Positions 44,287-53,524 of a stretch of DNA of 64,000 nt are shown in pieces. Source of the stretch: Deltaproteobacteria bacterium (GTDB lineage Bacteria > Desulfobacterota > Binatia > Binatales > Binataceae); contig JAKBMB010000026.1 in assembly GCA_021831785.1 (NCBI GenBank), positions 1 to 64,000 on the forward strand. Reading direction: 5' to 3'. Position 1 is the first letter of the stretch. Every line of letters begins with the position of its first letter. The translations under genes were made by a program, and so were the position numbers. Under the pieces are notes generated by a model, which worked only from the letters and a program-made list of their open reading frames with translations, searched no databases and had not been told where the DNA came from.

Positions 44287-45047
44287 GAACCGTCACTCCT
44301 CGAGGCTCGCCGGCCGCTTGAAACCAAGGGTATGGCGCAAACACTCGCTGTCACGGTTTTATCACAAACGCCCGACCGCGCAGTCTCGTCGCGCAACGGC
44401 TTCAGTAACTTTGACGAGCTGAACACCCAATAGGTTGACGCACACGCCGTCGGCGGCTTGAATGCCTATCGCAGGTTGCCGCGCCAGGCGTCTTTTTAAT
44501 GATTCAGCGCTCGGCTGCTCGAAAAATAGACGAACCACGGTCTTTCCAGCAGCTCACACGCCACGCGATGACCGCCTTGACCGAACTACCGACAAGCCTG
44601 AAGCCTCGGCCGTTCGCTGGTATATCTGCGCTTTCATGTGCAGACCCGGTCAGAGGCGGCTTGCTTCACCTTCGGTTTGTTTTAGTCAACCGAGTCACCT
44701 TGCGCAGCGTCTTTGGGCATGAGGGGCGAACGCGTAGTAGAGGTTGCCAGACGGCTTTGATTTCCTTATCGTTGCTTGAACTGGCCGCTTTAGGCAAGTA
44801 GACATCTTTCAGCACCGGAATCGTTATCTCGCCATTCGCTGCCGACAACCGCCGAAGGCTCTTGCGGCGCATCGATAAGCGCAGCTTCTGGTAGCAAAGA
44901 TATCCCCCGAGGCTTGGACGGATGGTCTCCTAGATCCCAGGGTGGTTGCGCTTTCCGCCTCAAAGACGCTAGTTCAAGTAGATAAGGCGTTTGTACTCCT
45001 GCGAGAGCCAGGGGCAGCACCGCTGTTTGAGTACTGAAGGCAGACTA
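44287..45047. other. Divergent intergenic region, no gene seen
   Basis: About 760 nt between the divergently transcribed adaptor and DUF799 genes. It should contain both promoters and any TetR operator. I could not identify a convincing gene or a clear palindromic operator. Confidence 0.5.
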
Positions 45048-47252
45048 ATGATTGCTCGTTTCTGGCTGGTTGGATTAGCCGCCCTCGCATGGAGTTGCAG
45101 CCTTATATCATCACAGCCGCCCGACCAGCCTCAGCATCTTTTCCTTGGCGAGTATGACCGACAAGCGCACGGGCGGATGACCTGGTTCGACCATCTGGTC
45201 GAATTTGACCCTGGCACATTTGACGTACGCGCCACGTCAGAGTATCGCACCGACCCGCCGCGAAAAATCGCCGTACTGCCCTTCACGGACACGGGCAGCG
45301 GCAACTACGTGCTGGATAAGGCGCCGGTTGCCGTGCGCAAGAGCGAGGAATTGGGCGACTGGCGTTGGACCGACTCCAATCGTCTGCGAAAGGTTCTCGA
45401 AGGATATCTAGCGGAACGCGAGTTCGCGACCGTCAACCTGGTCGAAGTCGATGCCATCCTGGCCGCCCACGGCGTCGATGATGACGCCAAGCTAAGTCAT
45501 GTTACGCCGCAGCAACTCGGCCGCTGGCTCGGCGTAGACGCAGTGGTTTACGGCGAGGTAACGCATTACGAAGTGTACTATTTTTACTTGGTCGCCGGCT
45601 GGCGCGTAAAGCTCAAGGTCAAAATGGTGTCGACCGAGAGCGGATGCGCGCTAGTCACCGCCGCCGGCACGCGCTTCAAGATGGAAGTCAAACCGGCGGT
45701 CGCCCTCAGAGACATTGCGTTCAATTCCGCTCTGGACCTGACTGACTTGCGCGACGTGGATCTGCGGCGCGCCGAAGAGGAAGCGGCGCGCGAAATTGTC
45801 TGGCGGATTCCGAACACCGCGGATACCAACATGCCCCCTGTGCCGCCCGACGCTGCGGGCATCGCCTCGCACTCTACCGATGCGTCGCTGGAGCGCCAAG
45901 CGAAAGGCGGGCCGACCGAAAAGTCTCAAGCCCCGCGATCTGACGCGATGCAAGCACTTGCGTCGAGCCGATCATCAGGGCCCGCGACAGACCGGTCGCC
46001 ATCGCCTGTAACCGCCGATCCACCGGTGCCTGCTGCGAGCGAACTGCCGGTGTCTGCGACAAGCGAACCCCAGGCACTCGACGGATTCCGGCCGCCGGCG
46101 CCTATTGCAAACGGGCCGACGAACACTGCGGCAATCACGGGGCAAGACGCTGCGTGGAGCCCGAGTAGGCAGAAGCCCTTGGGATCGGCGGCTGATCCGC
46201 TCGACGAACCTGGCTCGCTCGCCGCCTTTGCGCGACAAGCTAGTTTCGATGTTGAGGCTGCGCAGGGAGGAGACCCGCCCGCCGCCGTATCGCCCGACCT
46301 GCTGGACCTAGCAACGCAAACGGTCTCCTCCTCTCCGACGTCCGCGTGCATGGGCGAGGCGGCGTGGGACAACGACCAAGACTATTCCAGGGCTGCGTCT
46401 CGCCCCGAGCGTTTCTTTCTCCCAGAGCAGCGCAACTTGAGACATGGCCGCAAGACGATTTTGGACCGCATGATCGAAACCGATCCGGAGACCTTTCCGA
46501 TGCGCGTGGCCCAGCAATATTATGAAAACCCGCCCAGCACTGTGGCGGTGCTGCCATTTCTGTACACCGGCAGCGGGAATCTTCAGGTCGACAAGCTGAT
46601 TCCGGTCACCTTTCATCTGGCGCCGGAGCGCGAAAAGTGGCGCTGGACGGTCGGCAACCGCGTGCGGCGAACCTTCACCGCTTACCTGGCTCAGCGCGAG
46701 TTCGAGATCGCGCCGCTGCCGAAGATTGACGCCGCCCTCAAGGCACACGGCATCACGACGTATCAGCAGTTAATGCGTGTCCCGCCCGAGCAGCTCGGCC
46801 GCTGGCTCCATGTGGACGCGGTCGTGTACGGCGACGTCACCAGATACGAAGGCTACTACGTGTTTCTGGTCGGCGGGTGGACAGTTGGCTTGCGGATGCG
46901 GATGGTTTCGACCGCCGACGGCCAGGAGCTGATTGGCGCCGAGGGCGGGCGCTGGGCCATGGTGCTGCAGCCGGCCTTGACGCTGACCGACATCCTAATC
47001 GATTCGGGCTTAAACCTGTTCGAATCGCTAAGGGACATCCGCATAATACGAGCCGAAGAGGAAACCTGCCGCGAGATAACTCTGCGCATCCCCGAGGTGC
47101 CAAGGCATATAGATTCGCTCCAGTCGACCGCCGTGCATGATCAAGCAGGAGGCCTAAAACTCCAGAGAATCCTCGTTGCAGGGGACAAGGGAACTAATCG
47201 AGACCCCAGCTCCCTTATAGAGAAGCGTGACGACGCGCCCGTCGCTAATTGA
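45048..47252 (+). CDS. Tandem DUF799/GNA1162-like envelope protein
   Basis: A 734-aa protein that contains the same domain twice. An N-terminal hydrophobic signal ending AWSC (a non-canonical lipobox) precedes domain 1 (about 55-270: RKIAVLPFTDTGSGNY, QLGRWLGVDAVVYGEVTHYE, MVSTESG). A Pro/Ala/Ser-rich linker of about 190 residues follows. Domain 2 (about 490-690) reads STVAVLPFLYTGSGNL, QLGRWLHVDAVVYGDVTRYE, MVSTADG. Both match the DUF799/GNA1162 lipoprotein fold. Single-domain relatives belong to a putative trans-envelope complex. The start at 45048 has GAAGG upstream. The duplication inside one chain is unusual. Confidence 0.82.
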   Translation: MIARFWLVGLAALAWSCSLISSQPPDQPQHLFLGEYDRQAHGRMTWFDHLVEFDPGTFDVRATSEYRTDPPRKIAVLPFTDTGSGNYVLDKAPVAVRKSEELGDWRWTDSNRLRKVLEGYLAEREFATVNLVEVDAILAAHGVDDDAKLSHVTPQQLGRWLGVDAVVYGEVTHYEVYYFYLVAGWRVKLKVKMVSTESGCALVTAAGTRFKMEVKPAVALRDIAFNSALDLTDLRDVDLRRAEEEAAREIVWRIPNTADTNMPPVPPDAAGIASHSTDASLERQAKGGPTEKSQAPRSDAMQALASSRSSGPATDRSPSPVTADPPVPAASELPVSATSEPQALDGFRPPAPIANGPTNTAAITGQDAAWSPSRQKPLGSAADPLDEPGSLAAFARQASFDVEAAQGGDPPAAVSPDLLDLATQTVSSSPTSACMGEAAWDNDQDYSRAASRPERFFLPEQRNLRHGRKTILDRMIETDPETFPMRVAQQYYENPPSTVAVLPFLYTGSGNLQVDKLIPVTFHLAPEREKWRWTVGNRVRRTFTAYLAQREFEIAPLPKIDAALKAHGITTYQQLMRVPPEQLGRWLHVDAVVYGDVTRYEGYYVFLVGGWTVGLRMRMVSTADGQELIGAEGGRWAMVLQPALTLTDILIDSGLNLFESLRDIRIIRAEEETCREITLRIPEVPRHIDSLQSTAVHDQAGGLKLQRILVAGDKGTNRDPSSLIEKRDDAPVAN

Positions 47253-47398
47253 CCGACAACTTTAGTTAAGTCCGGGGAGGAAGAGCAGCCGGCCGGCGCT
47301 AACCGGCGCCGCTCTCGGACTGCCCGCGCGAATCCGCACGCTGCGGCTCGCTCGGCCGCCTGATGGCGGTTGACTCCGACCGCATTCCTTTGGCCTGC

Positions 47399-48037
47399 TC
47401 AGTTGCACGCGCACTGGGCGCAACGCGGGATAAAGACCTGTCCGCGCCGGCTCTGTAGAAGCGCAAAGCCGCTCACGCCCCCCGGCGCCGTCGTTAAGCT
47501 CGGCAAACCGGGCACGCCCTGGAGGGTGCCTATCGGCGGGGCGGGCGTGGGGAAAAACTCGAACGCCGGGGTCGGAATGTCGATGGTGGACGGCGTGCGG
47601 CTGAACTGAAAGGTCAAACAGGCGTTCTCCGCCGTCGCGCGCGCCGCGTAGTAACCGTTCGCCGAGACGTTGCCGCTCCAAAACGGGCGCGAAGCGAAGC
47701 CGTAGCACGTGCACGCGAAAACCCGCGGCGTGGGTAACGCGCTGGGCGTGGCGCGCGCCAGCGGAGCGACCAGCGTGGGCGTGGCGAGCAAGCTCACCGT
47801 AGCCAGCGGCACCAGCGGCGCCAGCGGCGCCGGTGCGCCGGGCAGCGCCAAGGGCGTCGGCGCCCCGGGCAGCACCGGCGCAGGCAGAACTACGGCCGGC
47901 GGCGGAACTCCGATCCCCACCTGCGCGGCGGCCTGGTTGCGCGCCCGGTCCGCGACCGCCAAGAGCGAAAGCACGATCTCCACGGCCGCCGCCACGGCTA
48001 GCGTTCTCAGCGCTCGTCGAGACATCTCACGGGTCAT
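47399..48037 (-). CDS. Hypothetical secreted Pro/Ala-rich protein
   Basis: A 212-aa product with an N-terminal hydrophobic segment (LRTLAVAAAVEIVLSLLAVA), a long Pro/Ala/Leu/Val-rich stretch (about 40-105) and a C-terminal half with several cysteines (FACTCYG, CLTF, RCAQCAC). I recognise no family. The hydrophobic start, the ordered cysteines and the lack of a competing gene support it, but the low-complexity region could also be a compositional artefact. It overlaps the leader of the TolC-like gene in opposite orientation. Confidence 0.45.
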   Translation of the reverse strand: MTREMSRRALRTLAVAAAVEIVLSLLAVADRARNQAAAQVGIGVPPPAVVLPAPVLPGAPTPLALPGAPAPLAPLVPLATVSLLATPTLVAPLARATPSALPTPRVFACTCYGFASRPFWSGNVSANGYYAARATAENACLTFQFSRTPSTIDIPTPAFEFFPTPAPPIGTLQGVPGLPSLTTAPGGVSGFALLQSRRGQVFIPRCAQCACN

Positions 48038-48271
48038 TTAGTGCGCCAACAATTTTGGAACCGGCCGGTCCGTTTTGCGTTGACCATGCGTCGTGTATAT
48101 TCGCTATCATTGACGTTGCCGCGCCGGCGCGCAAGCCTGCCGCGCAGGGCCGCTGTTGTCGGGCACAGCTTAATCAGTGAGCGTACGGTGGCAGCACGGG
48201 CCGCGTTCAGCTTAGCGCGAGCAAGACTCCGGCAAGCAAAGACTCGGGAGCTCAAGGGCACACTTAGAGCA

Positions 48272-50203
48272 ATGCACAGGCCGGTTCGCGTATTGTGGGT
48301 CGCCATTGTTGCCATTCTGGCCGCGCTGCGGCTTTCGACCGGGCGCGCGTTCGCGCAGAGCTCACCAAGCGGCTCGGCCGCAGCCGCCACGATAACCAAG
48401 GGCGCACCGGCCTCCAGCGCCGCCGCAGCCGACGATCCGGTATTGCCACTGCCCGGACCGCAAAGCGCCCCCGACATCAGCATACCGGTCAAAGATGCCG
48501 CGCCGTTCGAAGAGAACGAGGACGTTCTTTCGCTGCCGTCGGTTTTCGCCCGACAATGGTCGTTGATCGAGCGAGTTCCTGCGGAGAACGTTATCAATCG
48601 CGGCTATCTGCGCACGCGTTCGCGCGTGCGCCGTCTGCTGAGTCTTAAGCAGGCGATTTATGTGGCGTTGCTGAATAATCCGGCGGTCAAAGCGGCGCGG
48701 CTTGATCCGGTCGCCGCGCAGGAAGCGGTCAATATGGCGTGGGCCGAGTTCGATCCCGATACGCAGGCGTCGGTGGGCATAACCAACAATGTTATACCCG
48801 CCGTCTCGCCGTTTGAGACTTTTGCCGCTAACCCCGCTTTGTCGACCACAGAATACGAGTGGAATTTCGCCATGTTAAAGGTTCTGAGCAGCACCAACGG
48901 GCTGCTCGAGTTGGAGCTTACCAACCTCTACGAGAGCTCCAACAGCTTTATCCAGACGGTCAACCCATACTATCAACCGATGCTGCTGCTCACGCTTTCG
49001 CAGCCGCTTCTGCGCAATTTCGGCTGGAATTTTGCGACCATCGGCGTGCAGATCGCCGAATCACAGCAAAAGCGCGCGCAGTGGGTTTACAGGCAAGCGA
49101 TCGATGACTTCGTGATGCGGGTGGGTTTCGACTACTGGAATCTAGTCCGGGCTATCGAAAATCTGCGCGTGGCCCAGGAAGCGCTCAAATTCTACGACGA
49201 CCTGGTGCGCCAAAACCGGATTAGCCTTAGGGTCGGCACGATGGCGCCGCTCGACGTCGAAGAAGCCGGGGCCGCGGCCGAGACCGCGCGCGCCAACGTC
49301 TACACGGCCGAAGCTAACCTGGAAACCGCGCGCGTCACGCTGCGCCAGGACGCTATGATCAACCCGTCGCACGACTTCATCCCGGACAACGTCGAACCAA
49401 CCGAGCGCCCAAACCCGCGCGAACAGCTTCCTGTCGACGACGAGCAGGCGATCGAGCACGCCGTGCTCTATCGCCCGGTTTTGCACGAATTGCGCCAGAC
49501 GATTGAGACCTACCAGCTTCAAGCGAAATTCATGGAAAACCAGCTCTTACCGCAGTTCAACCTTACCGGCCAGATTGGGCTCACCAACGAGCAAGGCAAC
49601 GTGATCTGCGCGCCCAGCTTTGGTTTCGTAGCGTCGAACTGCATTGTAGGGCCCCCTTTTGCGGCCCCCGTCGTCGGCGCGCCGGGCTATCAGCTCCCCT
49701 TCCAGGGCGGCTACAACACGGCGCTGGCCAAAATGTTTAACTTTAGCTTTTACCAGTACTCAATCTTTTTCACCTGGACTATGCAGCTTGACAACGCCAC
49801 CGCCAAGGCTGGGTTGTCGCAGGCGCGCGTAAGTTACGAGCAGCAGCGTATGGAGTACCGCGACATGCTCTCCCAGGTGGTGACCGACGTCGAGAGCTCG
49901 ATCGTGAACGTGCGCGCCGATCTCAAGCGGGTATCCGCCACCGAGGCCGCGACCGCGTACGCCCGTCGGGCGCTGCGCGATGAAGACGGGCGCTTCAGGG
50001 TCGGGATGGCCACTACGCACGACCTCTTGCAATTCGAGGAACAACTGGCCAGCGCCGAGGGCAATCAGGTGCAGGCCGAGGTCGACTTCGAGCAGGCCAA
50101 GCTCCAACTCTTGCGCGCGCAGGGAGGCTTGCTTTCTTACTTCAACATCAATTTTGAACTTCAAGACCCTCGTCAGGACGTCCCCTGGTATGCGCGTTTC
50201 TAA
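48272..50203 (+). CDS. TolC-family outer-membrane efflux protein (first copy)
   Basis: A 643-aa outer-membrane channel protein. A signal peptide (VLWVAIVAILAALRL..GRAFA) precedes an Ala-rich linker and an N-terminal extension (about 60-105) shared with the next gene. Two TolC repeats follow, with LKQAIYVALLNNPAVKAA, NLVRAIENLRVAQEALKFYDDLV, YTAEANLETARVTLRQD and a second-repeat QARVSYEQQRMEYRDMLSQV. It ends WYARF with a terminal Phe, as barrel proteins do. It should form the outer-membrane duct for the ABC exporter or the RND pumps. The start is set at the ATG before the signal peptide. Confidence 0.9.
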   Translation: MHRPVRVLWVAIVAILAALRLSTGRAFAQSSPSGSAAAATITKGAPASSAAAADDPVLPLPGPQSAPDISIPVKDAAPFEENEDVLSLPSVFARQWSLIERVPAENVINRGYLRTRSRVRRLLSLKQAIYVALLNNPAVKAARLDPVAAQEAVNMAWAEFDPDTQASVGITNNVIPAVSPFETFAANPALSTTEYEWNFAMLKVLSSTNGLLELELTNLYESSNSFIQTVNPYYQPMLLLTLSQPLLRNFGWNFATIGVQIAESQQKRAQWVYRQAIDDFVMRVGFDYWNLVRAIENLRVAQEALKFYDDLVRQNRISLRVGTMAPLDVEEAGAAAETARANVYTAEANLETARVTLRQDAMINPSHDFIPDNVEPTERPNPREQLPVDDEQAIEHAVLYRPVLHELRQTIETYQLQAKFMENQLLPQFNLTGQIGLTNEQGNVICAPSFGFVASNCIVGPPFAAPVVGAPGYQLPFQGGYNTALAKMFNFSFYQYSIFFTWTMQLDNATAKAGLSQARVSYEQQRMEYRDMLSQVVTDVESSIVNVRADLKRVSATEAATAYARRALRDEDGRFRVGMATTHDLLQFEEQLASAEGNQVQAEVDFEQAKLQLLRAQGGLLSYFNINFELQDPRQDVPWYARF

Positions 50204-50283
50204 TGCCGTCTGCGAGCTTGGCGGCGTTTTCGTCAGACGGTTGGGCGAATGAGTAAGTAAATGACCAAGCGAGGAGCAGAGCG

Positions 50284-52167
50284 ATGAGGAACGTAGCCGA
50301 TCATCTGCTGGCTGTTGCACTCACGGTTTTCGTGGCGCAGACGTTCATGGCGCGCGCGCTGTTCGCTCAGACCTCGGCGGGACGCGCCGGGGCGGCCTCA
50401 GGAGCGTCCGCGGCCACCCCGGCGATACCGCTGACCGGCGCGCAGAGCGCGCCGCAGGTCAGCGTGCCGATCTCCGAGAACTCCAGGTTCGAGCAGGGGC
50501 AAAATTTTGTCGACCTGCCCTCGGTTTTTTCCCATCAATGGTCGTTGACGCGGGAGGTCCCGCCCGAGAGCATCATTAACCGCGACTATATACGTACGCG
50601 CTCCCGCGTGAGGCGGCTGCTGACTTTGAAGCAAGCGGTGTATATCGCGCTGATGAACAATCCCGCGATCAAAGCCGCCCGGCTCGATCCGGTCGCCGCC
50701 CAGGAGGCGGTGAACATGGCTTGGGCCGAGTTTGACCCCGACTCGCTGGCGAACATCGGGCTGCTCGACAGCTCGCTCCCCATCTCGACACCGATCGAAA
50801 CCTTTGCCGCGAGTCCACAGTTGACGACCAATCAGTACGAATGGAACTTCGCGCTCAATAAGATTCTCGCCACCACCAATGGAACTCTATCTCTTCAGTT
50901 CACCAATTTGTACGAAAACACTAACAACCTGACGCAGACGGTTAATCCGTATTACAACCCGGTGCTCCAGGTTTCCCTTTCGCAGCCGCTTTTGCGCAAC
51001 TTCGGCTGGAAATTCGCCACCCTAAGCGTGCAGATCGCCGAAACCCAGCAAAAGCAGGCCCAGTGGATGTACGAACAGACGGCCGAGGACTTCGTGCTGC
51101 GCGTCGGCAGCGACTATTGGAACCTGGTGCGCGCGCAGGAAAATCTGCGCGTCGCGCAAGAGGCGCTTAAGTTTAATGAAGATTTGGTGCGGCAGAATAG
51201 GATCAGCCTTCGGGTCGGCACGATGGCGCCTATCGACCTCCAAGAGGCCGAGTCCGCATTCGAGACCGCGCGCGCCAATGTCTATACGGCCGAGGCGAAC
51301 CTGGAGACCGCGCGCGTTACTCTGCGCCAAGACATTATGCTTAATCCGGAGCACGCCTTTATCCCCGAGAACGTCGAGCCCGCCGACGCGCCCAACCCGC
51401 GCGAGGAGCTTAGGCTCGACCGTGAAGGCTCGCTCGAGCGGGCAGTGCTCTATCGGCCCGAGCTGCATAGTCTGCGCCAAGCGATCGTCACCGATCTGCT
51501 GCAGGCGAAATTCCAGGAAAATCAACTCCTGCCCCAGGTCAACCTCCAGGCCCAGTACGGCGTCAGCAACGAGCAGGGCAACGTAATTTGCGGACCCAGC
51601 TTTGGCGTGGTAACCCCCAATTGCACCTCGGCCACGCAGCCGACCGGCGGCTACCAGGTACCCTTCGAGGGAACTTACGGCAGCGCGCTAAGCAAGATGT
51701 TCGACTTCAGCTTCTACAACTATGCCGCTTTCTTCAGTTGGGAGATGCAGCTTGATAACGCCACCGCCAAGGCCGCGTTGTCGCAGGCCCGTGTTACCTA
51801 CGAGCAGCAGCGCATGCAATATCGCGACATGCTCTCGCAAGTCATAACCGACGTCGAGAGTTCGCTCGCTAATGCGCGCGCCGATTTAAAGCGCGTTGCC
51901 GCGACCGCGGCGGCGACCGAGTATGCGCGCGAGGCGCTGCATAACGAACAGCAGCGCTTCAGAGTCGGGATGGCTACCACGCACGACCTCTTGCAGTTCG
52001 AGGACGAGCTGGTCAGCGCCGAGGGCAATGAGGTGCAGACCCAGGTCGACCTTGAGCAGGCCAGGCTTCAGCTTTTGCACGCTGAAGGACGCCTGCTCGC
52101 CTTCTTCGGCGTCAATTTCGAGCTGCAAGATCCGCATACGAACATCCCGTGGTTCGGTAGGTTCTAA
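50284..52167 (+). CDS. TolC-family outer-membrane efflux protein (second copy)
   Basis: A 627-aa paralogue of the preceding gene, similar along its whole length (for example RTRSRVRRLLTLKQAVYIAL and RLDPVAAQEAVNMAWAEFDP), evidently a tandem duplication. GAGGAG lies 6 nt before the ATG. Signal peptide, linker, N-terminal extension and two TolC repeats are in the same order, and it ends WFGRF. It lies 81 nt after copy one. Two copies could serve two pumps (ABC and RND) or form mixed trimers. Confidence 0.9.
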   Translation: MRNVADHLLAVALTVFVAQTFMARALFAQTSAGRAGAASGASAATPAIPLTGAQSAPQVSVPISENSRFEQGQNFVDLPSVFSHQWSLTREVPPESIINRDYIRTRSRVRRLLTLKQAVYIALMNNPAIKAARLDPVAAQEAVNMAWAEFDPDSLANIGLLDSSLPISTPIETFAASPQLTTNQYEWNFALNKILATTNGTLSLQFTNLYENTNNLTQTVNPYYNPVLQVSLSQPLLRNFGWKFATLSVQIAETQQKQAQWMYEQTAEDFVLRVGSDYWNLVRAQENLRVAQEALKFNEDLVRQNRISLRVGTMAPIDLQEAESAFETARANVYTAEANLETARVTLRQDIMLNPEHAFIPENVEPADAPNPREELRLDREGSLERAVLYRPELHSLRQAIVTDLLQAKFQENQLLPQVNLQAQYGVSNEQGNVICGPSFGVVTPNCTSATQPTGGYQVPFEGTYGSALSKMFDFSFYNYAAFFSWEMQLDNATAKAALSQARVTYEQQRMQYRDMLSQVITDVESSLANARADLKRVAATAAATEYAREALHNEQQRFRVGMATTHDLLQFEDELVSAEGNEVQTQVDLEQARLQLLHAEGRLLAFFGVNFELQDPHTNIPWFGRF

Positions 52168-52432
52168 TCGCGGCAGCGCAGCTCTTCCTCGGAGGTCAGC
52201 GCGGGATCCGACCGCGGCGCAGAGGAATTTAGCGCACAGCGGCGGGAGGCCAGGCAAGTTTAAGCCAAGGCCTCACAGTCTGGTATGATGCTGCCCGATG
52301 AGCTAAAGGCGATGCAGCCAACATTTCCACGCGGCGCGGCTGTGAACGCGATCCTCGCCGCCTATCACCTTCCACTCAGGCACCAGCAGTGTGCCCACCT
52401 TTTTCAGCGTGACGGGTCCTCAGGCTGGCGCG

Positions 52433-53524
52433 ATGGCTGAGGGGACCAAGGTTCGCGTCCGCTCTCTGGTTCTGTTGGCCCTAACTGCGTGTGTCGCGGC
52501 GGGGCTCGTGCTCTATTGGCTGGCGGCCGGACGCTTTGCGCGTAGAGAACCGCAACTTACGCTCTACGGCAACGTGGACATCCGCGAGGTGCAGGTTGCC
52601 TTCAACGACTCGGACCGAATCTCGCGGATGTATGTTCAGGAAGGCGATTTTGTCAGGCCGGGACAGCTTCTCGCGGAGCTCGACCCGCGCCGCTATACCG
52701 CGAATTTCGAGCAGGCCCGGCGCAACGTTGAGGCGCAGAGGCAGATTTTGGAACGGCTGCTTCATGGTTCACGGCCGGAGGAGATCGTGCAGGCGCGCTC
52801 GACGATGGAGGCGCTGCGCGCGACGATGCGCGATGCCAATGTGACGTATCGCCGGGACGTGGAGCTCCGGCGCCAGCAGGTTATCCCCCAACAAGAACTC
52901 GACGACGCTGAAGCGAAGCTGAAGGAGGCGCGTGGCAACTACGAGGCCACGCGGCAAGCCTGGATTCTAGCGGTCGAGGGGCCGCGCATCGAGGACATCG
53001 AAAATGCCCGCGCGGCGCTTGAAGCTGACCAGGCTGCGCTTGCCTTCGCGGAGCGCGAGCTGGCCGACACCAAGCTTTATGCTCATTCCGACGGGATCAT
53101 CGAGGAGCGCGTCCTAGAGCCCGGTGACATGGCCGCGCCCAACGTACCAGCCTTCACGATGGCGCTCACCAATCCCTTGTGGGTGCGCGCATATGTTCCC
53201 GAAACCTATATGGGCCGCATCTACCTCGGTATGAAAGCGTCGATAACGACAGATAGCTATCCCGGCGAGGTCTTCCAAGGATGGATCGGATACATTTCGC
53301 CGACCGCGGAATTCACGCCTAAGAACGTCGAGACGCCCGAGCTGAGGACGCGGCTGGTCTACCAGATACGCGTGTACGCCTGCAATCCGCGAAACGAGTT
53401 GCGACTCGGGATGCCGGCGACGGTTACGGTCGCGCTCGATCAGCCGGTCCCGAGCGCAAGCCAGGTCAACGGCCTTGGATGCGGAGAGCAAAATCAGTCC
53501 GGCGGACAGTCGCAAATACACTGA
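52433..53524 (+). CDS. ABC exporter membrane-fusion protein, YbhG/HlyD-like
   Basis: A 363-aa periplasmic adaptor. One N-terminal membrane anchor (SLVLLALTACVAAGLVLYWL) precedes a lipoyl half (LYGNVDIREVQVAFNDSDRI), a long coiled-coil hairpin (about 90-210, with ELRRQQVIPQQELDDAEAKL), the second lipoyl half (KLYAHSDGIIEERVLEPGD) and a barrel domain (MGRIYLGMKASITTD). This is the YbhG layout. The ATG at 52433 is preferred; a GTG 42 nt upstream is possible and neither has a strong Shine-Dalgarno. Its 3' end overlaps the ATPase gene by 50 nt. Confidence 0.9.
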   Translation: MAEGTKVRVRSLVLLALTACVAAGLVLYWLAAGRFARREPQLTLYGNVDIREVQVAFNDSDRISRMYVQEGDFVRPGQLLAELDPRRYTANFEQARRNVEAQRQILERLLHGSRPEEIVQARSTMEALRATMRDANVTYRRDVELRRQQVIPQQELDDAEAKLKEARGNYEATRQAWILAVEGPRIEDIENARAALEADQAALAFAERELADTKLYAHSDGIIEERVLEPGDMAAPNVPAFTMALTNPLWVRAYVPETYMGRIYLGMKASITTDSYPGEVFQGWIGYISPTAEFTPKNVETPELRTRLVYQIRVYACNPRNELRLGMPATVTVALDQPVPSASQVNGLGCGEQNQSGGQSQIH

